Source: Struthio camelus
Lineage: Eukaryota; Chordata; Aves; Struthioniformes; Struthionidae
Direction of reading: 5' to 3'
DNA: 64,000 bases
Assembly (NCBI RefSeq): GCF_040807025.1
Contig: NC_090956.1
Coordinates: 6,808,517-6,872,516 of the forward strand
Below, in pieces: positions 1 to 14,300 of the stretch. The notes below the pieces were generated by a model. It saw only the letters and a list, made by a program, of their open reading frames with translations, did no database searches and was not told the DNA's origin. Every line of letters begins with the position of its first letter. Position 1 is the stretch's first letter. A program made the translations under genes and the position numbers.

Positions 1-119
1 CCTCTTAGGGACCCTGGGACAGCCTTCAGTGGCATCCACGGTGTCCCTGTGCCTCCTGCCGTGGGGGCATTGCTCCCCTGCTGCTCCTGGGAATGCTCCT
101 CCACATCCCGCCTTGACAT

Positions 120-515
120 ACATCCACCTCTTGCTGAGGCAGCCAGGGCCTGGCAGACCCGTCCCCGTGGCTGGGCCGTGTCTCCACAGTGGTTGTCACC
201 CATCATTAACTAGGTCACTCAGACATGTTTCCTTGGCTGCCAAGTTCCCAGCTGGTAGCAGAAATTCTCGTTATCTGTCTTTACGTGTGCGACCTTACAC
301 TGTTGGTGCTCTCAGATTTAATCAATTCTCTACTACTTACGCCGAGATCACCCAGGTCTTCTGGTATGATATCATGTGCCTCTGTTTTGAGTATGCTTCC
401 CAGCATTCTGTCTCCAGGGCATTTCATTAGCATAAGCCTAATTTTTATACAAAGGTCATTAATTAAAACATTATATGATGAAAACATTGTCATTCCTGAA
501 ACCTGCCCTTGAGAA
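120..515 (-). mobile_element. CR1/L3-type LINE relic (reverse transcriptase fragment)
   Basis: Read on the minus strand, this stretch gives SQGQVSGMTMFSSYNVLIND, then LMKCPGDRMLGSI, then EDLGDL. That follows the order of the CR1-clade reverse transcriptase core: PQGSVLGP..LFN.FINDL, then the FADDTKLGG catalytic box (here decayed to CPGDRMLGS), then QEDLDDL. After a frameshift near 300 a further piece, CKVAHVKTDNENFCYQLG, matches the usual KCKVMHVG...YQLG segment. The two catalytic aspartates are not intact and stops follow, so the copy is dead and old. Family assignment to CR1/L3 rather than L2 is inferred from motif spacing. The left end may extend beyond the window. Confidence 0.8.
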
Positions 516-3500
516 ACTTGGTGAGCAGTCAGCCTTTTGCTCCATCCTTCCCTGCTATCCCATTTATTCCCACCTCTTCTGCTTTAATTATCAGGACATT
601 GATAATTAGGTGAGGATAGGTGAGGCAGCCTGTGAGACTGCCCAGGCAGGTAAGCGCATTTTGGGGTAATAACTGAAGAAGATGACATGGGTTAGGAAAG
701 AAGCTGGGCTGCATGCACGGATCTTGCAAAATGCTCAGCTCCTGAAGCCTCGTCCCCATGGGAAGGAGGGGACAGTGCAGCTGCTCTGAGCAGGGAGAGC
801 CATGGTCTCGTCCCAAAGAGTGTCCCAGTGATGGCCAGGTGCAGCTGAATCCCCTGTGCCCACGTCCTGCTGCTCGCTCCTTCTGCAGGAGGTGGGACCG
901 CTTTAAGGGACCGAATCTCCCTGAAACTTTCCTCTTTGCAAACACCCTTCCACAGTAAGGTCCAAACTCCACATTGGGACACTTGGAGAGCCACAAACCT
1001 TTCCAAACAGGTTTTACTCTGGAGAGGAAAAGCATTGGAGCACAGCAACATCCCGGAGGGATGTCACTGTTAGTGCTCCGAGATGTGGATCACTGAGGTT
1101 AATATCTGTACAGATAAAACAAAGGAGGCCTGCGGAGAGGATGCCGAAGTGCACAAGGAAGAGAAGGTCCCCAGCTCAGGCAAGCCACAGTGTCCGTGAG
1201 GAGCAGCTCTGACAATGGGAAGGCCAGCACCCCCCTCCTGAATTGCAGTCACACCAGGCGAGAAGTAACCTCAGTGATTGCATTTCTTTGTATGACCCCA
1301 TCTAAAACTTTTGGCATCAGATAAACAACTCCCAAGGGTCAATTAACATGTCTTGAGATGATTAGAGTCTGACACTGATGAAACCCAGCAGTAATTAGCA
1401 AATTAAAAAAAAAAATAACCTTTTGATTAGTACTCAGCATAATTCCCTCCAATTATTCAAAGTTCATGACTACAGGGGGTGGAATATCTCCAGGAATATT
1501 TATTTATATCCCTATTTTTTTCCAATCAACTTTGAGAATCTAGCTAATCATCAGCACTTGAACTTGTTAACTTGGAGAGTTTCAGAGCTGTCACTCTATC
1601 TGATTGCTGGAGACGGCCTGGGGAAGGGTTTGGGGAGCACAGAGAATCCAAATACCTGTCTCAGGCAAAGAAAAAGCAACAAAAAGCAACAAGAAAGCAA
1701 AAAAAACCCCCTCAACTCACTGCAGCAGCAGAGAAAATAAAAATACAGTGTTTTCCCTCTCTTTGTTTAGAGTCACAGCTTGGTGCTGGCATGTTTTGCA
1801 TCAGCCTGTCAGACAGTGCTTCGCAAAGGCAAGCAATACACCTCCTTCTGCACACGGACAAAATCATCTCCGAAGAGATTCTTGTGCCAGCAAAGCCCAA
1901 ATATCTGGGCAGGGGCAGCCCAGGCAACGAAGCTTCCCCTGAAAATATGAGCTACAGCAATGCAAGCAATGAATGGCCTCCAGCTATGAAGCTCTGCAGG
2001 CACAGTAAATCAGCCTCCAGCTGCCACGGTTCGTGCTGGGCCAGGGCTGACCTTCCCACCGTGGTCCCATCCTCTCCGGCTGGGAGGCAAGAGGAAGCCA
2101 TGGAAAGGCTGTGGTTGCTCTAGAAGTCCTTGTCACCTGCAGGGAAGCTCTGCTAAAGTATTTCATCTCGACCTTCACAGTATGAAAACAGCTCTCCTGC
2201 CCTAAATTCTCCTGCCTCCTGGGGAGGCAGGACGGGGATGGGGAACGTGTAACCTCTCCTTCCACTATCCCCCCACTACGCCACCACAGCAGCCAGTGCT
2301 TGCAGCCACCCAGAAGCAGAGGCAAGGGGGAGCCCAGCATCTCCCCCCGCGCCCGAGCCCATGCTGCCACCGGGGTGGGCACACAGTGACTCCATCCTGC
2401 GGTCCTGTCTGCCTTGGGATGGCCTCTGTCTCCTCACTCTGGTAGGGCCCAGTAGAGGAAGGAGAGAAGAAGGGAGATCTGCAGATGCCACCACTGCTTG
2501 GCACCTCCAAGGATCAAGGTGGTCAAAGCCCCGTGGGAAAACCGCCTCCCCCACAATCAGCGTGCCACAGCCCTCTTCTGATGAAAGCTCGAGCGCAAGG
2601 GGAGGAGAGAGCTCACGCGTCAGCCCCCTGCGACACCCGGCAGAGAGGACGGATGGCCTCTCATCTGCCGATGCAACACCCATCCCTGCTGCTTTTGGCC
2701 CCCAGATGCCCTATTGCTGGCGCAGAGACCTCGACCGTCCTGGTGGCACCCGGGCCTCTGCGGGAAGCACAGAGACGTGCCATGCCACGGGAGCGGGCTC
2801 GCCGGGCTCTGATCTGCAACTTCCCCACTCCCTGCTTCATTAAAACCTTCCTCCCTGCCTGAGCGAGCCCTGAGGGATGGAGAAGACTAGTCCCAGATAG
2901 GAAGCTGTACGCTTAAACCTTTCAAAGCCATTTTTCATTGGACTTTTCTATATTCATCACTGCAGACTAACAGAGATTTTCTCTCAAGTTTAGATGATTT
3001 TTTTTTTAATTTAATCCTATCCAGCTAGAGCCCTCTAGGGAGCTCCTAACCCTGCTTTAATAACATGCTCATTAGCGAGGTTATTCAGGGAGTGGTTTCT
3101 ATTTGACACTCCAGCATCTTTCCAATTAATGTTGCTTTAAAACAAGCAAACCCTAAAAAAGAGAGAATATCAAACAGCTCAGAGCCAGCACCGCGGGAAG
3201 CCAGCAATTTCCTCTAGATTTTCATCTCCCTTCTCTCCAAAATTTGGTTCTTAGTTTCTCAGCCATCTGCTGAGACAGGACTAAATTAAGAGAAGGGCAG
3301 GCCCTGTCACTGGGGTGGCTCGAGGACCTCGAGCCACCAGCCAGCGCAGACAGCCGACGATGGACACCGAGCGTGGTGCTGCGGAGCTGGATCAGTGCGT
3401 GCCTCGGTTTCCCTTCCACGAAGGTGAGCTCTGGACACGGGCTGGCAGCCAGCTGCTGAGGCATCTTTCCTTTGAGGCTGAGGAGAGCGGCAGCCTCGCA

Positions 3501-6500
3501 CAGCAGCTGCTGCAGAGGGTGAAGCCTTATAACACCAGGAAACGAGCTGCAGAAAGTGGATCCAACACATGGTCAATTTGCCCCCAGCAAACAGGACCGA
3601 ACTGCTTCCTTCGCTGCCCACCCCTTCCTCTGGTGCAGGAACGGAGCCTATTAGTTTCATTTCAGATTTAGAAAATTGAAATTTGGGTTGGAAGCAAGGA
3701 AAGCAGAGGCATGCACAGTCTAACTGCAAAGCAACATTGCTGTTAGCAACTCAGCAGCTGCGAAAGGAGAGCTACAGGGCCAAATACTGTCCCACTGGAG
3801 GGCCAGCATTGCTCCGCGGCCCGAGCGGGGCTGAGCCTGACCCCGGGGGGGGCTGCGAGCTGGTGTGGCCTGCGCCAGGAACAAAATGAAAGTGGTGAAA
3901 CAGGAAAAGAAGAAGGGATAAAAGGGTTAAGAGTCGGTGATTTCCTAGCGCCCGTAACAATACCAAGAGGCGAACTGCACGAGGCTTCCCTCTGTGGTGT
4001 CCTCAAGTTGCTCCCCACGATCTGGGCTGAAATACATGGACATCCGTGTTGCCCACCACAGCTTGCCAAGCACGCGGCTCTGCCTATGACGCTGGGAGTA
4101 ACGTCGGCATTTCCCATGTGTACCGACAGCTAAAGTCTGAGCAGGTCTGCTGGCATCCTCCACTGTTATCCCAAGTCTCCCCTAGGCTCTTCTCTTTGCC
4201 TTCTTCACTCTTCTGCAGAATTTTGGCTCTTTCCTCATTCATTAAATGACAATTGTCTGCAGCCAGAGCTTGAATTACACCTGCCTAAAGCGATCGGCAT
4301 TGATTGGAATTGTCATATCGTTTTGATTGCAAAGATTCCTATCCAAGAAAAGACAAGTGGGGAGCGCAGGCATATGCTGAGCGTTATTACCAGCAGTTGG
4401 AAACAGTTTTCCGTCTGCCAACATAGACCTAAGGCCTGTCCCGAGCTTTCCTCTGCACAGGCTTAAGAGCAAGGCTGAGCAGAACAATTTTTCTCCTTGG
4501 CCTGCGGCTCCTTGCAATGGTGCGAAATGACTGTTTGCACCAAGAGTGGAAGCTGCTGACGCTGACCTCAGCCATTCAGGGGCCCCGAGGCTGTGCTAGA
4601 GATGAGGCATAGCTCACGCACATCCAGCTCTGCCATTTCAGGATTATTTCTTTATATTAGGTTCTCAGCAGCTGGTGTTTCCCCATATCGGTTTATGGCT
4701 GTAGTAGAACAAGAAAAAAGCCAATGAAAGGCATATAACGAAAACAGGGTAAGTTAGAAGCAGGCACATAAAGATGAAAGAGCTCAGATCAGTGAGGCTT
4801 TATGGAAGCTCTCCCCAGCAAGGACTGTGCCAGGATTTTCTAGGGGATCTTCCGGTCCTCTCCTGCTGTGCTGCAGTGTTGGTCCTCATCCTCCATTGCT
4901 CTCTGCTCCCCACTGGAGTCTTCATTTTACACACAGAAAGAGATGCTCAAGATTTCCTGGTGTGCAAGGGAAAAGTTTGTCCCTGTTCGCCATAAGCAGA
5001 GCTCATGGGAAGCCGGGACGGCAGCGCTGCGTTGGAGAGGGCTGGGACAGGGCCACAGAGTGGGACAGGGAGAGGAGCATCTCATCCTGCTGGGGCTGCC
5101 CTGGCCCCCGGAGCTGGCACCAGACCGGCCCCTCCAGCCGTCAGCAGAGCTCCCAGGTCCTCCAAGCTCTGCCGGCTCTGCCCTAGACCCAGGTAAAATA
5201 TTTTCAATAAATACCAGGTCAGCCATTAAATGGGCATCCCAAGAAGTAAAATCAGGCTGAATTTGGGATAATTGCAATGAAAATCCCTAGATGAGGGAAG
5301 CAGAGGGAGGATGTCACCCTGCAGTTTCCCAAGCAGTTTCCTTTGAAGACCAGACCTCATTCTAAAAGTGAGGCAGCGAGAAGGCAGGAAAAGTTTTTAA
5401 CAGGTTGAACAACCTAAAGCAAAGCATTTCAAACCAGGCCCAATGAGCCAGCTGTGGTTCCCATCTGAAGCACGAAGGGAGAGGGCACCCTGAACTAGAT
5501 CTTTTTGCCCTCTGATTTATTGGATCAGATAACCATTACAGTGGCATCGCTCCGTGACTGCGGGGCCCCTTTCTGCTGCTGCAGAAACAGCCACGATGCT
5601 GTCAGCGGCAGATGAGGTAGCAGCAGGAGCTCCCAGGAAGGGCAGGGAGGTTGCACGGGATCGCAGCCTCCTGCCAAGGTTGGGCTCGCCAGTCCGGAGC
5701 ACGCTGAGGTGCAGGCGAGAGTTGCAGGGGGAAGGTGAACGGCTTTGGATCCTCATGAAGCATGTTTCAAGCTTTCCTGAATACTGAATGCTGAAAAGCC
5801 ACATTTTTTGGCGGTCCAGAATAGATTCTCGGATGTGTTTGTTTGGAGCAATAATGACATCCAGTGGCTGCTTAGCTCAGTCCTCACGGGGAATTGCAGA
5901 CGAGCCTCCCCCGGGGAGCGATGTTGTTCAGACCCTGTTTGGGGATGATACGGTAGTACACACAGGAGCAGGCAGAGTTGCTTTTGGGATACTCCTAGCA
6001 TCTCTTGCATCTGGAAGTAACAGCAGTGGGATTAGCTCAACTCCTCCTCTTGCATCCTGCACCGCCACTGTGGCCACAGGCACGTTGGTGGGGAATGTGG
6101 GGGCAGGCCCCAGCCCTGGGGGGCCCCAGGAGACCCTCACCCCATCACGGGCAGCTGCCATGGGGCTTTGCCTCGCAGGGGTGTGAGACGGGAGTGAGGT
6201 TTGCTCTGCGTCTGTGTCTTGCCGGCTCGGTGCATCTCGGATGTAAGACCATCTCACGAGCAGCCACTTTTCCTTCAGATTAGCAGATGGAGCCATTCAT
6301 CTCAGAGGAGCCTGGGAGAACAGTAAAGTCAATTAAGCCAGTGGTACTATTTGCAGAGGGTCAAGAGGCACCTCTCCCTGCCCTGGAAGATGTGCAAGGC
6401 CCATGAACCACTAGGGTATCCCACAAGAGCAGCTGATTTAAGGAACCGGCTGTTAAAAAAGCTGCCCTGTGAAGAGCCTCATACTCAGCCCAAAAGTAAG

Positions 6501-8190
6501 ATCCTGCCTTATAGCACGCTCTGTGCTTTCCACAGTGGCTTACATTTCCCCAGGGCCGGTTGCACTGGTATCTACTGCAACCTGCGAGCATTCGCGCACC
6601 TTTATATTTCAGCAAGCCGATTACCCCGGCGGCTCACTCACACTCCTCACTCTTCAGAGTGCCCCAGATCCGACTAGGATTGCAGGGGCCAAGTGCCTCT
6701 TGCCATTAACGTTAACATATGAAGTCTATGGTTAACAATTGAGCAGGCCACAAATTGACCTTTCTGCACCTCACTGGGGAAAGGCATGGTGTCAATACAG
6801 TGCTTTTCCTCTGGGTGTTTCAGCCAGGTGATTAATGAACAGGCTCTTTTTTTTTTCTTGTTGTTAAACCAATATAAAGCACTCGGAGTTGCATCTGCAT
6901 GGGAGATGGGCTGTAGAGTTCGATGAGCCTCTCTCCTGCTGTTTCTGATGGGGCGGCAGTGTTTCAGCAACGCTGGGAGCGGAGCAGCCCCGAGGCTCCC
7001 ACCTTGAAGCGCCATGTGCTGCTGGCATGCAGAAACCTCTGCTGAAACAGGGGAGGAGGTTGCAGCCTGGCAAGGGGCTGTCTGTGGGGTCGGAGACCAG
7101 CCACAGCTGGGCCCGTCCTTACCTTGGCTAATGCACCGACAGGATGGGAAGGGGGAAAAATGAGAGGGGAAACAGGAAAAAGAAAAAGGGAAAGAAAAAA
7201 GAGAAAAGCTATTCAAGACTCGAAGGATCCTTCCAGCATAACATTTAATAGGCTTTCTCCTGTTATATTAGCACTAGACGATCTAACTGCTCAGCACAAG
7301 GTTATTTCCCTCCAGGATAAAGCAGTGACTTGGCAAATGCTTAAAGAGATCTAACAGACATGTTATTACATTCCTGAAGGCTGTGGGATCACCAGCAACC
7401 CACGCTGGTCTCTAATTGCCTCAGTGCTGCCAGGCTTGGAAGGAGATGTGAGCCAGAGGCCTCAGCTGCAGGTCATCCCCTTGCACCCTGGGCGACTAGG
7501 GAGAATGAGACCCCTCTGCACGGCCAGCCCCGACGTTGTGCAGTCCTCGCCAAGCTGCCGCTCCTCACCCCTGGGAGGCTGGTTTCCTAGCGCCGGCAAT
7601 CAACCCTCCGTCACGTTGCAAAGTGCCACCGGAACAACTACAAAGCACGCCAGCTGTGGCCACCCGCAGCAAGGCGCTGAGCGCTGGGCACCTAGAGAGC
7701 CCGCTGCCAGGTCCTGCGCTGGTCCCAAACCCTAGATGATCTTACTGCTAAAAGCTTATGCCCATTAGCTACGGCTTTGTCAGTCACTAATTAAGGAAAA
7801 TAATTTCTTTCCTTCCTTTAGGCAGGGGTCATTATAGCCTTGCATCTTAGATTGAATCCCTCCTAGTTTCCTGCAAAGAATTAACTTCCTTAATCTTTTG
7901 ACCTGTAACTTGTCACTGCATCTTCCCACTCCAATTCATTATTGCTCTGCCCCAAGACGAGGCAAATCGCAAATCTCATGCAATCATCTCCCTTGTGCTG
8001 TACATCACCAGCCACGTTTCTTTCCTTCCTTTCCTTCCTTTCTTCCTTTCTTTCCTCTCATACCTCGTTTGCTTCAGATGCTCTGCACTCAACTTCCAGT
8101 CATCATTTCTGTCTTATTGTGCTATTGCCCCCCTCTTGATACTTTTCATTTCAGGCCTCTAATTTACCCATATCGAGTTACATTATCCAG
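516..8190. other. Gene-free stretch, no supported gene
   Basis: No open frame here resembles a known protein, and none is flanked by convincing splice sites in a conserved pattern. Composition varies: GC-rich patches at about 2,250-2,850 and 7,400-7,720, and AT-rich patches at about 1,380-1,560 and 2,930-3,180. A pyrimidine CTTT/CTTCC simple repeat lies at about 8,020-8,065. Enhancers or noncoding RNA exons could be present but cannot be shown from one sequence. Confidence 0.6.
8018..8064. repeat. Pyrimidine simple repeat (TTCC/TTTC)n
   Basis: An imperfect run of TTCC and TTTC units on the plus strand, visible by eye. It is a low-complexity polypyrimidine tract with no coding content. Confidence 0.8.
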
Positions 8191-8194
8191 AAGA

Positions 8195-8300
8195 AAAATG
8201 TCCATGTAGTTAAAGCTCCGGGTCTGAGAGATATGGTTTTAATTCCCAGCCCTGCCACACTCTGTTTGTACAGTAAGGTGCTTAGATATGACAGCAGTGA
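8195..8300 (+). mobile_element. MIR/CORE-SINE-like relic
   Basis: The sequence runs through TAGTTAAAGCTCCGGGTCT and then TTTTAATTCCCAGCCCTGCC, ending in a CACACTCTG-type segment. This follows the tRNA-derived head of MIR (GGTTAAGAGC..GGGCTCTGG..GGTTCAAATCCCAGCTCTGCCAC) in the right order and spacing, including the degenerate B-box-like part. It is strongly diverged, as expected for an ancient amniote SINE. The end points are approximate. Confidence 0.55.
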
Positions 8301-8399
8301 GTCCCATAGAAAATCCCTCCTAGGCTTATTTACAGAACTGTAGGATGCTGCGGTGCATTTGAACATCTAGTCTCTACAGGTGCAGAGATGCTAAATCCC

Positions 8400-11300
8400 C
8401 CATTTTCCTAGGTCATGGCTCTTCTTCCGGGGAGCTTAGAAACCTCAGCATCTCCCCAGCCTGGCATTGCTATGTTGCTACCATAAATCCCAGCTCCCCT
8501 GGGCTGCAGCAAACCATTTAGAGTTCTTTTAAATGGCATTACTTTTTCTTTGTATATTTTTGATCCAAAGCAGAGGAGAAAGCTAAAAGAGAGAAATCAG
8601 CCTTTTAACTGGGCGATGTGGCAGTTCATAAGCAAGTCAGCTCCTATATGGGTTTGGACAATAAAGAAATTGGCTAGTGGGAAGAATATTTACAGGAATC
8701 TTTCCCCAGCTTTGGAATTAGAGAAAATAATCCTGCTAAATTAAACAAAAGTGATAGCAATATAAGACAGTGCTTCTTAAATGTAACAGCTTCCGTCCTT
8801 GCCAGCAACATAGAACTCAATGTTTTCAACACATGTATAATGCATTTTTAATGTAAACAGCGGGAGGCATAATTCCAGCATAGGATGTGAAATAGAGAAA
8901 TTGTTCAGGAAGGGAACTGGGGAAATTGCTAACGTTGCACACGGAATGAAACTTTCTCAAAATCCCGAGCTCTGTCTGCAGGGTATTACAGCATCAATAC
9001 CATTATCACCACACACCATGGACAGCTTATTGCTATTCATTATGTTAGCAAAATAAAGGATCTTCTCTGGCTGGTCTGGATGGACAATGCTAAGCCATGC
9101 TGGAAAAGCTGGATAAACCTCATTAAGGAGAATTTGGCACTGGGAGAGATAACACTGTAGCACTTGCAAAGTTCAGGAAATTTCAGAGGAAAAAATGGCC
9201 CATGATAATCGATTTCTCGGGACTGAGGACGTGACTGCGCATCTTGCTAATCCTGCAGGCACGTGACCACAGAGGAGGGAGGTCTGCAGGGAAAGGGCCC
9301 TCCACGCATCTGGTCACCTTCCCAGCTACAGGCTGTAATAGGTGCTGCACTGCAACCCTGGGGCTACGAGCCTCTGCCTCTTGTTTCAGGGCTCCTTGGT
9401 TAAAGAGCACGTGGGGAAAAGGCTTGGCCCCAGGCACGCACATGAAGGGGTGAGGGATCCCTGGGGAGTGGCTGTTACCAGCAGCCCAGGGCCCGTATCG
9501 CTGGCTGGGCTGAGCGTTGTCCTGGCTCCAGCTCCGTCTGATGCTTGCACTGTAGACGTGAGCGACGGATGCAGGAGCAGGTTTATTATGCATGCAGAGA
9601 AGAGTAATCAGGGAGGGATGGCAAGGGCATTTTTGCAACAGGGCTAGAATTCAAAATGATTTAGATAAATTGTACAAAATGACCCCAAAAATGAGGTGAA
9701 ACGCAAACTGGGGACAACAGCAAGGCACTGCATTTCAGCAGAAGGCATCAACTGCACAAATTCAGGGTGGGAATGAATGGAGACACGGCTTTTTCTCCAG
9801 AACAGAGATGAGACGATGGCAGATATGGGGCAAGGGTGCTACCTGTTATGAAAAGACACAGGTCCTTGAGCTCTGTACCATCCAAGGAATGGATCTTCCC
9901 TTTACTTAGCCTAAGAAGAAACGGCAGAGGAGGGATGTTAGCCCTGTCTCTCCCTCAGCTTAACAGCTAAGTCTTTAAGACCTTTAAATGATAACCTTCA
10001 GGAGGAGGGGAACAGTCTGATCTCCATGGCTGTGGCAGACAAGACAGACGTCAAGGGTTTAAATTGCAGTAAGAGCAATTCAGGTTAGTCACAAAGGAGA
10101 CGTTTTTAACAGGGCCTCTGGAGTAGATAACATTGGGGCACTGGGGAGTCTCCATGGTATGGGGCTTAACAGCACGAGAGCTGTAAACTTTTCTCTCCTG
10201 CTAGGGGATAGATCTTTTTTTCTTTCCGCTGTATCAAAAATGCCAGTGAGAGGAAAACAGGAGTTTCACCCACCCCTGGAGGCTGATGCTGGTTTGGGTT
10301 CCCCTGAAGCATTTTCCCTAGCTCAGCGGAGGCAAGGCCAGCTCATCGTCCTATGTAACTAATGCTGCTCTGAGTACTGCAAAAAGATGTAAGCGCTGCT
10401 ATTTTTGAAGGCAATATTAAACATAAATAGACATGGCAAGGCGCCAGTTTCAAAACATAACTGTTTCCAATAGAGCTGGGAGAGCCGCTCAAAGAGACTT
10501 TTGAAAAATCCATTAAGACTCCATCAAAACAAGGAGCTTTTCATGATGACAGACACATAGGTGCCTTCTTCAGTTAATTCATCGAAATAGAAAAATCAAG
10601 CAAATTTGCTCCTCATTTTCCTTCATTCAGATTCGGCCCCTCCAGGAAAAAACTCACTAAAGTTTCCGTCACAGGGAAGGCGGTAGCACCATTCAAGTTT
10701 TAACAGGTCTTCTACCGATCAGGTTTAAATCTGCTACACGCTGCCTTCACCGGAGTCCTCGGCTCAGCTGTGCTGCTGCTGACATCAAAGGGACTTAGCA
10801 GGCAAGCAGAGCTCACCAGACTGTGACCCTCATTCGGCGTTCAGAGCTTGAATGTGTAGAAACCTTTCAAGGCTGAAAAGCCTAGGCTTTCACTTTTCCA
10901 CCAGTAGGTCTTTGAACACCTCTGGGTCTTCATAATAGCAGCTTCTGCTTCATCATTTCAATTTCTGCATGAGTCACAGTTCCCCTCGTGTACTTTTCCT
11001 TTCCCACTCTGCCTCAGAGATAAGATTTCACCGTGTCCCAGAGCAGAGATTTGAGAAACCTCAGGCAATGGATTCACGTCCAGAAAAAACTGAATCTTAT
11101 CTATGACAAAAAGGAAAAAGGAAGGGGGGAAAAAAAGAAAAAATTTGGTTTGTAATAAGATTGTTAAGAGACCAAAGCGGTGCTTCCTAAGGCTTCCCTA
11201 GGATGTAAAGTACCGATTAATATGTACATGATGTGAAATATGAATAGCCCGGGTTTTGACTCATCCTTCAACAAAAACCAAGTGAAGAGCTTCAGAGGAG

Positions 11301-14300
11301 AACATAAGAAGCAAGTTTAAGGGGGAAAAGGAAAGTCTTTCATCTTAGACTGGATGTGCCTCCAGCCAGAGGCTGAGGGACATAAGAAGAAATAGTTAGG
11401 AAGTGCCAAGATCCAGGGAAGGGAGTTTTGGGAGCCTGTGGCCTGCCTTGGACATGTGCCAGATGAAAGCCCCAGGTCCCTACAATCAATTCTTTCCAGT
11501 CATGAATCCAACAATTGTTGCATATTTGTCCGTATGAGCAAGGACCTCGAACTGAAAATGAGCAACAACATGTTTCAGCTGTGGATCCCCAAGCACTAGG
11601 CAGCGCTAATCCACCCACCCAGTGCCTTTGGCACAGAGGTATTTTTAAGACTATTTTAGGAGACAGGATATAGGCCCAATTGTTGAGAAAGCCACGAGAG
11701 CTGGTCATTTTTTTCTTCAGAAGATGCTTGCTTCACAGGCTTGCAAGAGAGCTGAGCACTGGGGAGAAGATGCCCTCCATGGGCAAGGCCCTCAGGCTGT
11801 CCCTGGCCAGACAACACTGGTGCTTACGTACTGCCTGGCAGACTGATGCTCTGCATCAAGCAGTGTTTGTGCCCAAGCGTGAGGACAAACTAAAGCCATT
11901 TTTGGTGCCTCCTCTGTTTACAGCTGCAGCACAATTACATCCATCGCATGGGAAGAGTTCAGTTGTCACTGTCACATCCCAGAGGAAGGCTGGGCTGACT
12001 CAATTAGAAGACGTAGAGGAGTATTGATTAATGCCAAGCATAAATTGTCTTTCTCGCTACTATGTGGTTGGCTGGTGGCTTATTTGCCCCTTCCAGGTTA
12101 TTCTTAATTTCAAACAAACACGATCCTTGCTGTTCCAAATGTACAATACAAATTGACAATATAATATCACTTGTATTACTGCAGTCCCTACCGGCCTCTG
12201 ATGAGTTAGTAATTCAGCCATCTGATTATCTCATTTTATTTCCTTAGTGCTTGTGGATTCCACAGTCTCTGAAAATGTGTTTCTTGTTTATGTTCAAAGC
12301 AAAGCCATCTCACAGCAGCAGGCTGCCCTACAGATTTTTCTTGCCTTTCGGCTCCACCACAGAGGAGGCTGGATGTGCTCCAAAGACCTCTTCCTGCAAT
12401 AGCCACTGTCAGTCGTTTATCTCATTCCCGGTGCAACTTGTGGCCAACGCATCAACTGTGGTGAGAGCAGGTTCCTGGGGGCTGACCCCTCTCTGCGTGC
12501 TGGGACAACTGGTTCAGAGCGCGCAGTAGAACTGGAGAAGTCCCTGCCTCAGTTTGTCTGTAAAATATACAGGCTGGCCCTGGGCAAGAAGTGGCTGCAG
12601 CAACCTCAGGTCTTCCAGGGGAAATTGAAGAAAGTGTTAGATCCCCACTAAATGCATCTGACTGCAGATTTTTTTCTTGAAGTGAGAAGGCATCATCGCT
12701 GCCTCTGGAAATCAGGCCATTTGAGTACCTTGCTATAACCTTATGAGCCTCAACAGGGTCTCCCACAGCTGAATTCAGAAATCTCAAGGTCCTATAGCTG
12801 AATCAGAAAACCAAAAAAGGGCAGCTTTCTACACAGGCATTGTCATTCTCTTCTCCTTCTGGCGCAATTTCAGAGCCCAACTTCTCCCGCATTTGCAGTT
12901 TCTTGCACAGAACTGGTAAAATGCACCAACTGCATTGAATAAAGCTGGGGACCCAGAGGTCCCATGATCTCACCAGAAGATATTAAAATTCTCCATCTTC
13001 CTCTTGCCTGATGGAGGAGGGATAAACTATGCTTGGGCCAGTTAGAAATTAAAACATTTCAAGGGTACAACATCTATTGCTCTCCTTGGGGATGACTCAG
13101 GATGTGAGCTACACAGCTCTGGTGGGATGGCACTGGAGAGGACAGCAGGGCCAGCACTTCAGCTCTGTATTTATGGGTATCATCAGAAGAGTTTTATTGG
13201 ATACATATTTTGCCTCCCCCTGTCTGGAGGAGCTAGCCAACTTTCACAATATTTTTGATCTCTTGCTTTCAGTGGCGGGAGATTGTATATGTGTGTGTGT
13301 CTGCATGTATGTGTGTGTATATATGTATATGTATATGTATGTATTTTTATGTATATTATATGGGGAGGATTTTGATAAGACTCCCTCAAAGTATGGAGAA
13401 ATGGAGGCTGTTTCCCACTTAACATAACTCACCCTGGCTGCAAGATACCTGTGACGGGGAAAAGGTCTTCTAAATAGTTACTTAGGGGCTTCAAGTGGTC
13501 GAAAGCCTTAAACTTCTCTAGTCAGAGTAGGCTCTACAGAGCACCCTCATTGTGGCATCCAGAAACAAGGCAGCTGCCCTGCCTCCTTCATCCCATGCCA
13601 CATGGGGAATGACAACATTTTCCTCTTCCTTGCTCTACCTGGCTAGTTTACTGTTTATTTTGTGTGCCCGCAAGCCCAGTTTACAAGGTGCCCGGGTTGT
13701 GTGACGGATGACCTTGTCCATACCTTGCAGACACCTTCCTCTGGCCAGCTCAGTGTGGAGCAGGACCCAAGCTCCCAGCTTTCAGCAGAGTCCCTCCAAA
13801 GCTGCTCTTCTACTTGCCAAGGTAAGACACCTTCTCTTTCCAACTCCTCCCTTTGAGCTCAGGGATTCTCTCCAAAGATGACCATCTCCACTCCTCAGAG
13901 AACGTTTTGCAATACAGGCCTGCTTCCCTTCCTCCAGGCGAAACCTTGAGCCTTCCCTGCCTCTGAGACCTCACTTAAACAGCCTCCTTCCTCCAAGCAG
14001 CTGCCTCTCAGGTGAGGACTAACCCTCAGTGGGGCCTGAGGCACAAAGTAAAGCAAGGAAAGCACAGAGAAGTGTGATAAAGGCTTAACTCTCATCTGTG
14101 AAGGCCACATAGGGTTTTAGGGAGAGAATATGGAGCTCCAGCCTTGGATCCAAGGCCAAAGAGGCTGGACTGAATCTGCCTCTTCTACCTGTTACTGCAT
14201 CATGCTTCCTTCCTCTACAGGAGAACTGCAAAGCATTTGCCTTGCACAAAGGCTACCTGCCAAGGCTGCCTTCCCTTCTGCCTCCCTCCCAAGATATGCT

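Noticed and set aside
11340-11708. 122-codon minus-strand open frame
   Set aside because: No recognisable domain, no splice context and no conserved motif; expected by chance in 64 kb.
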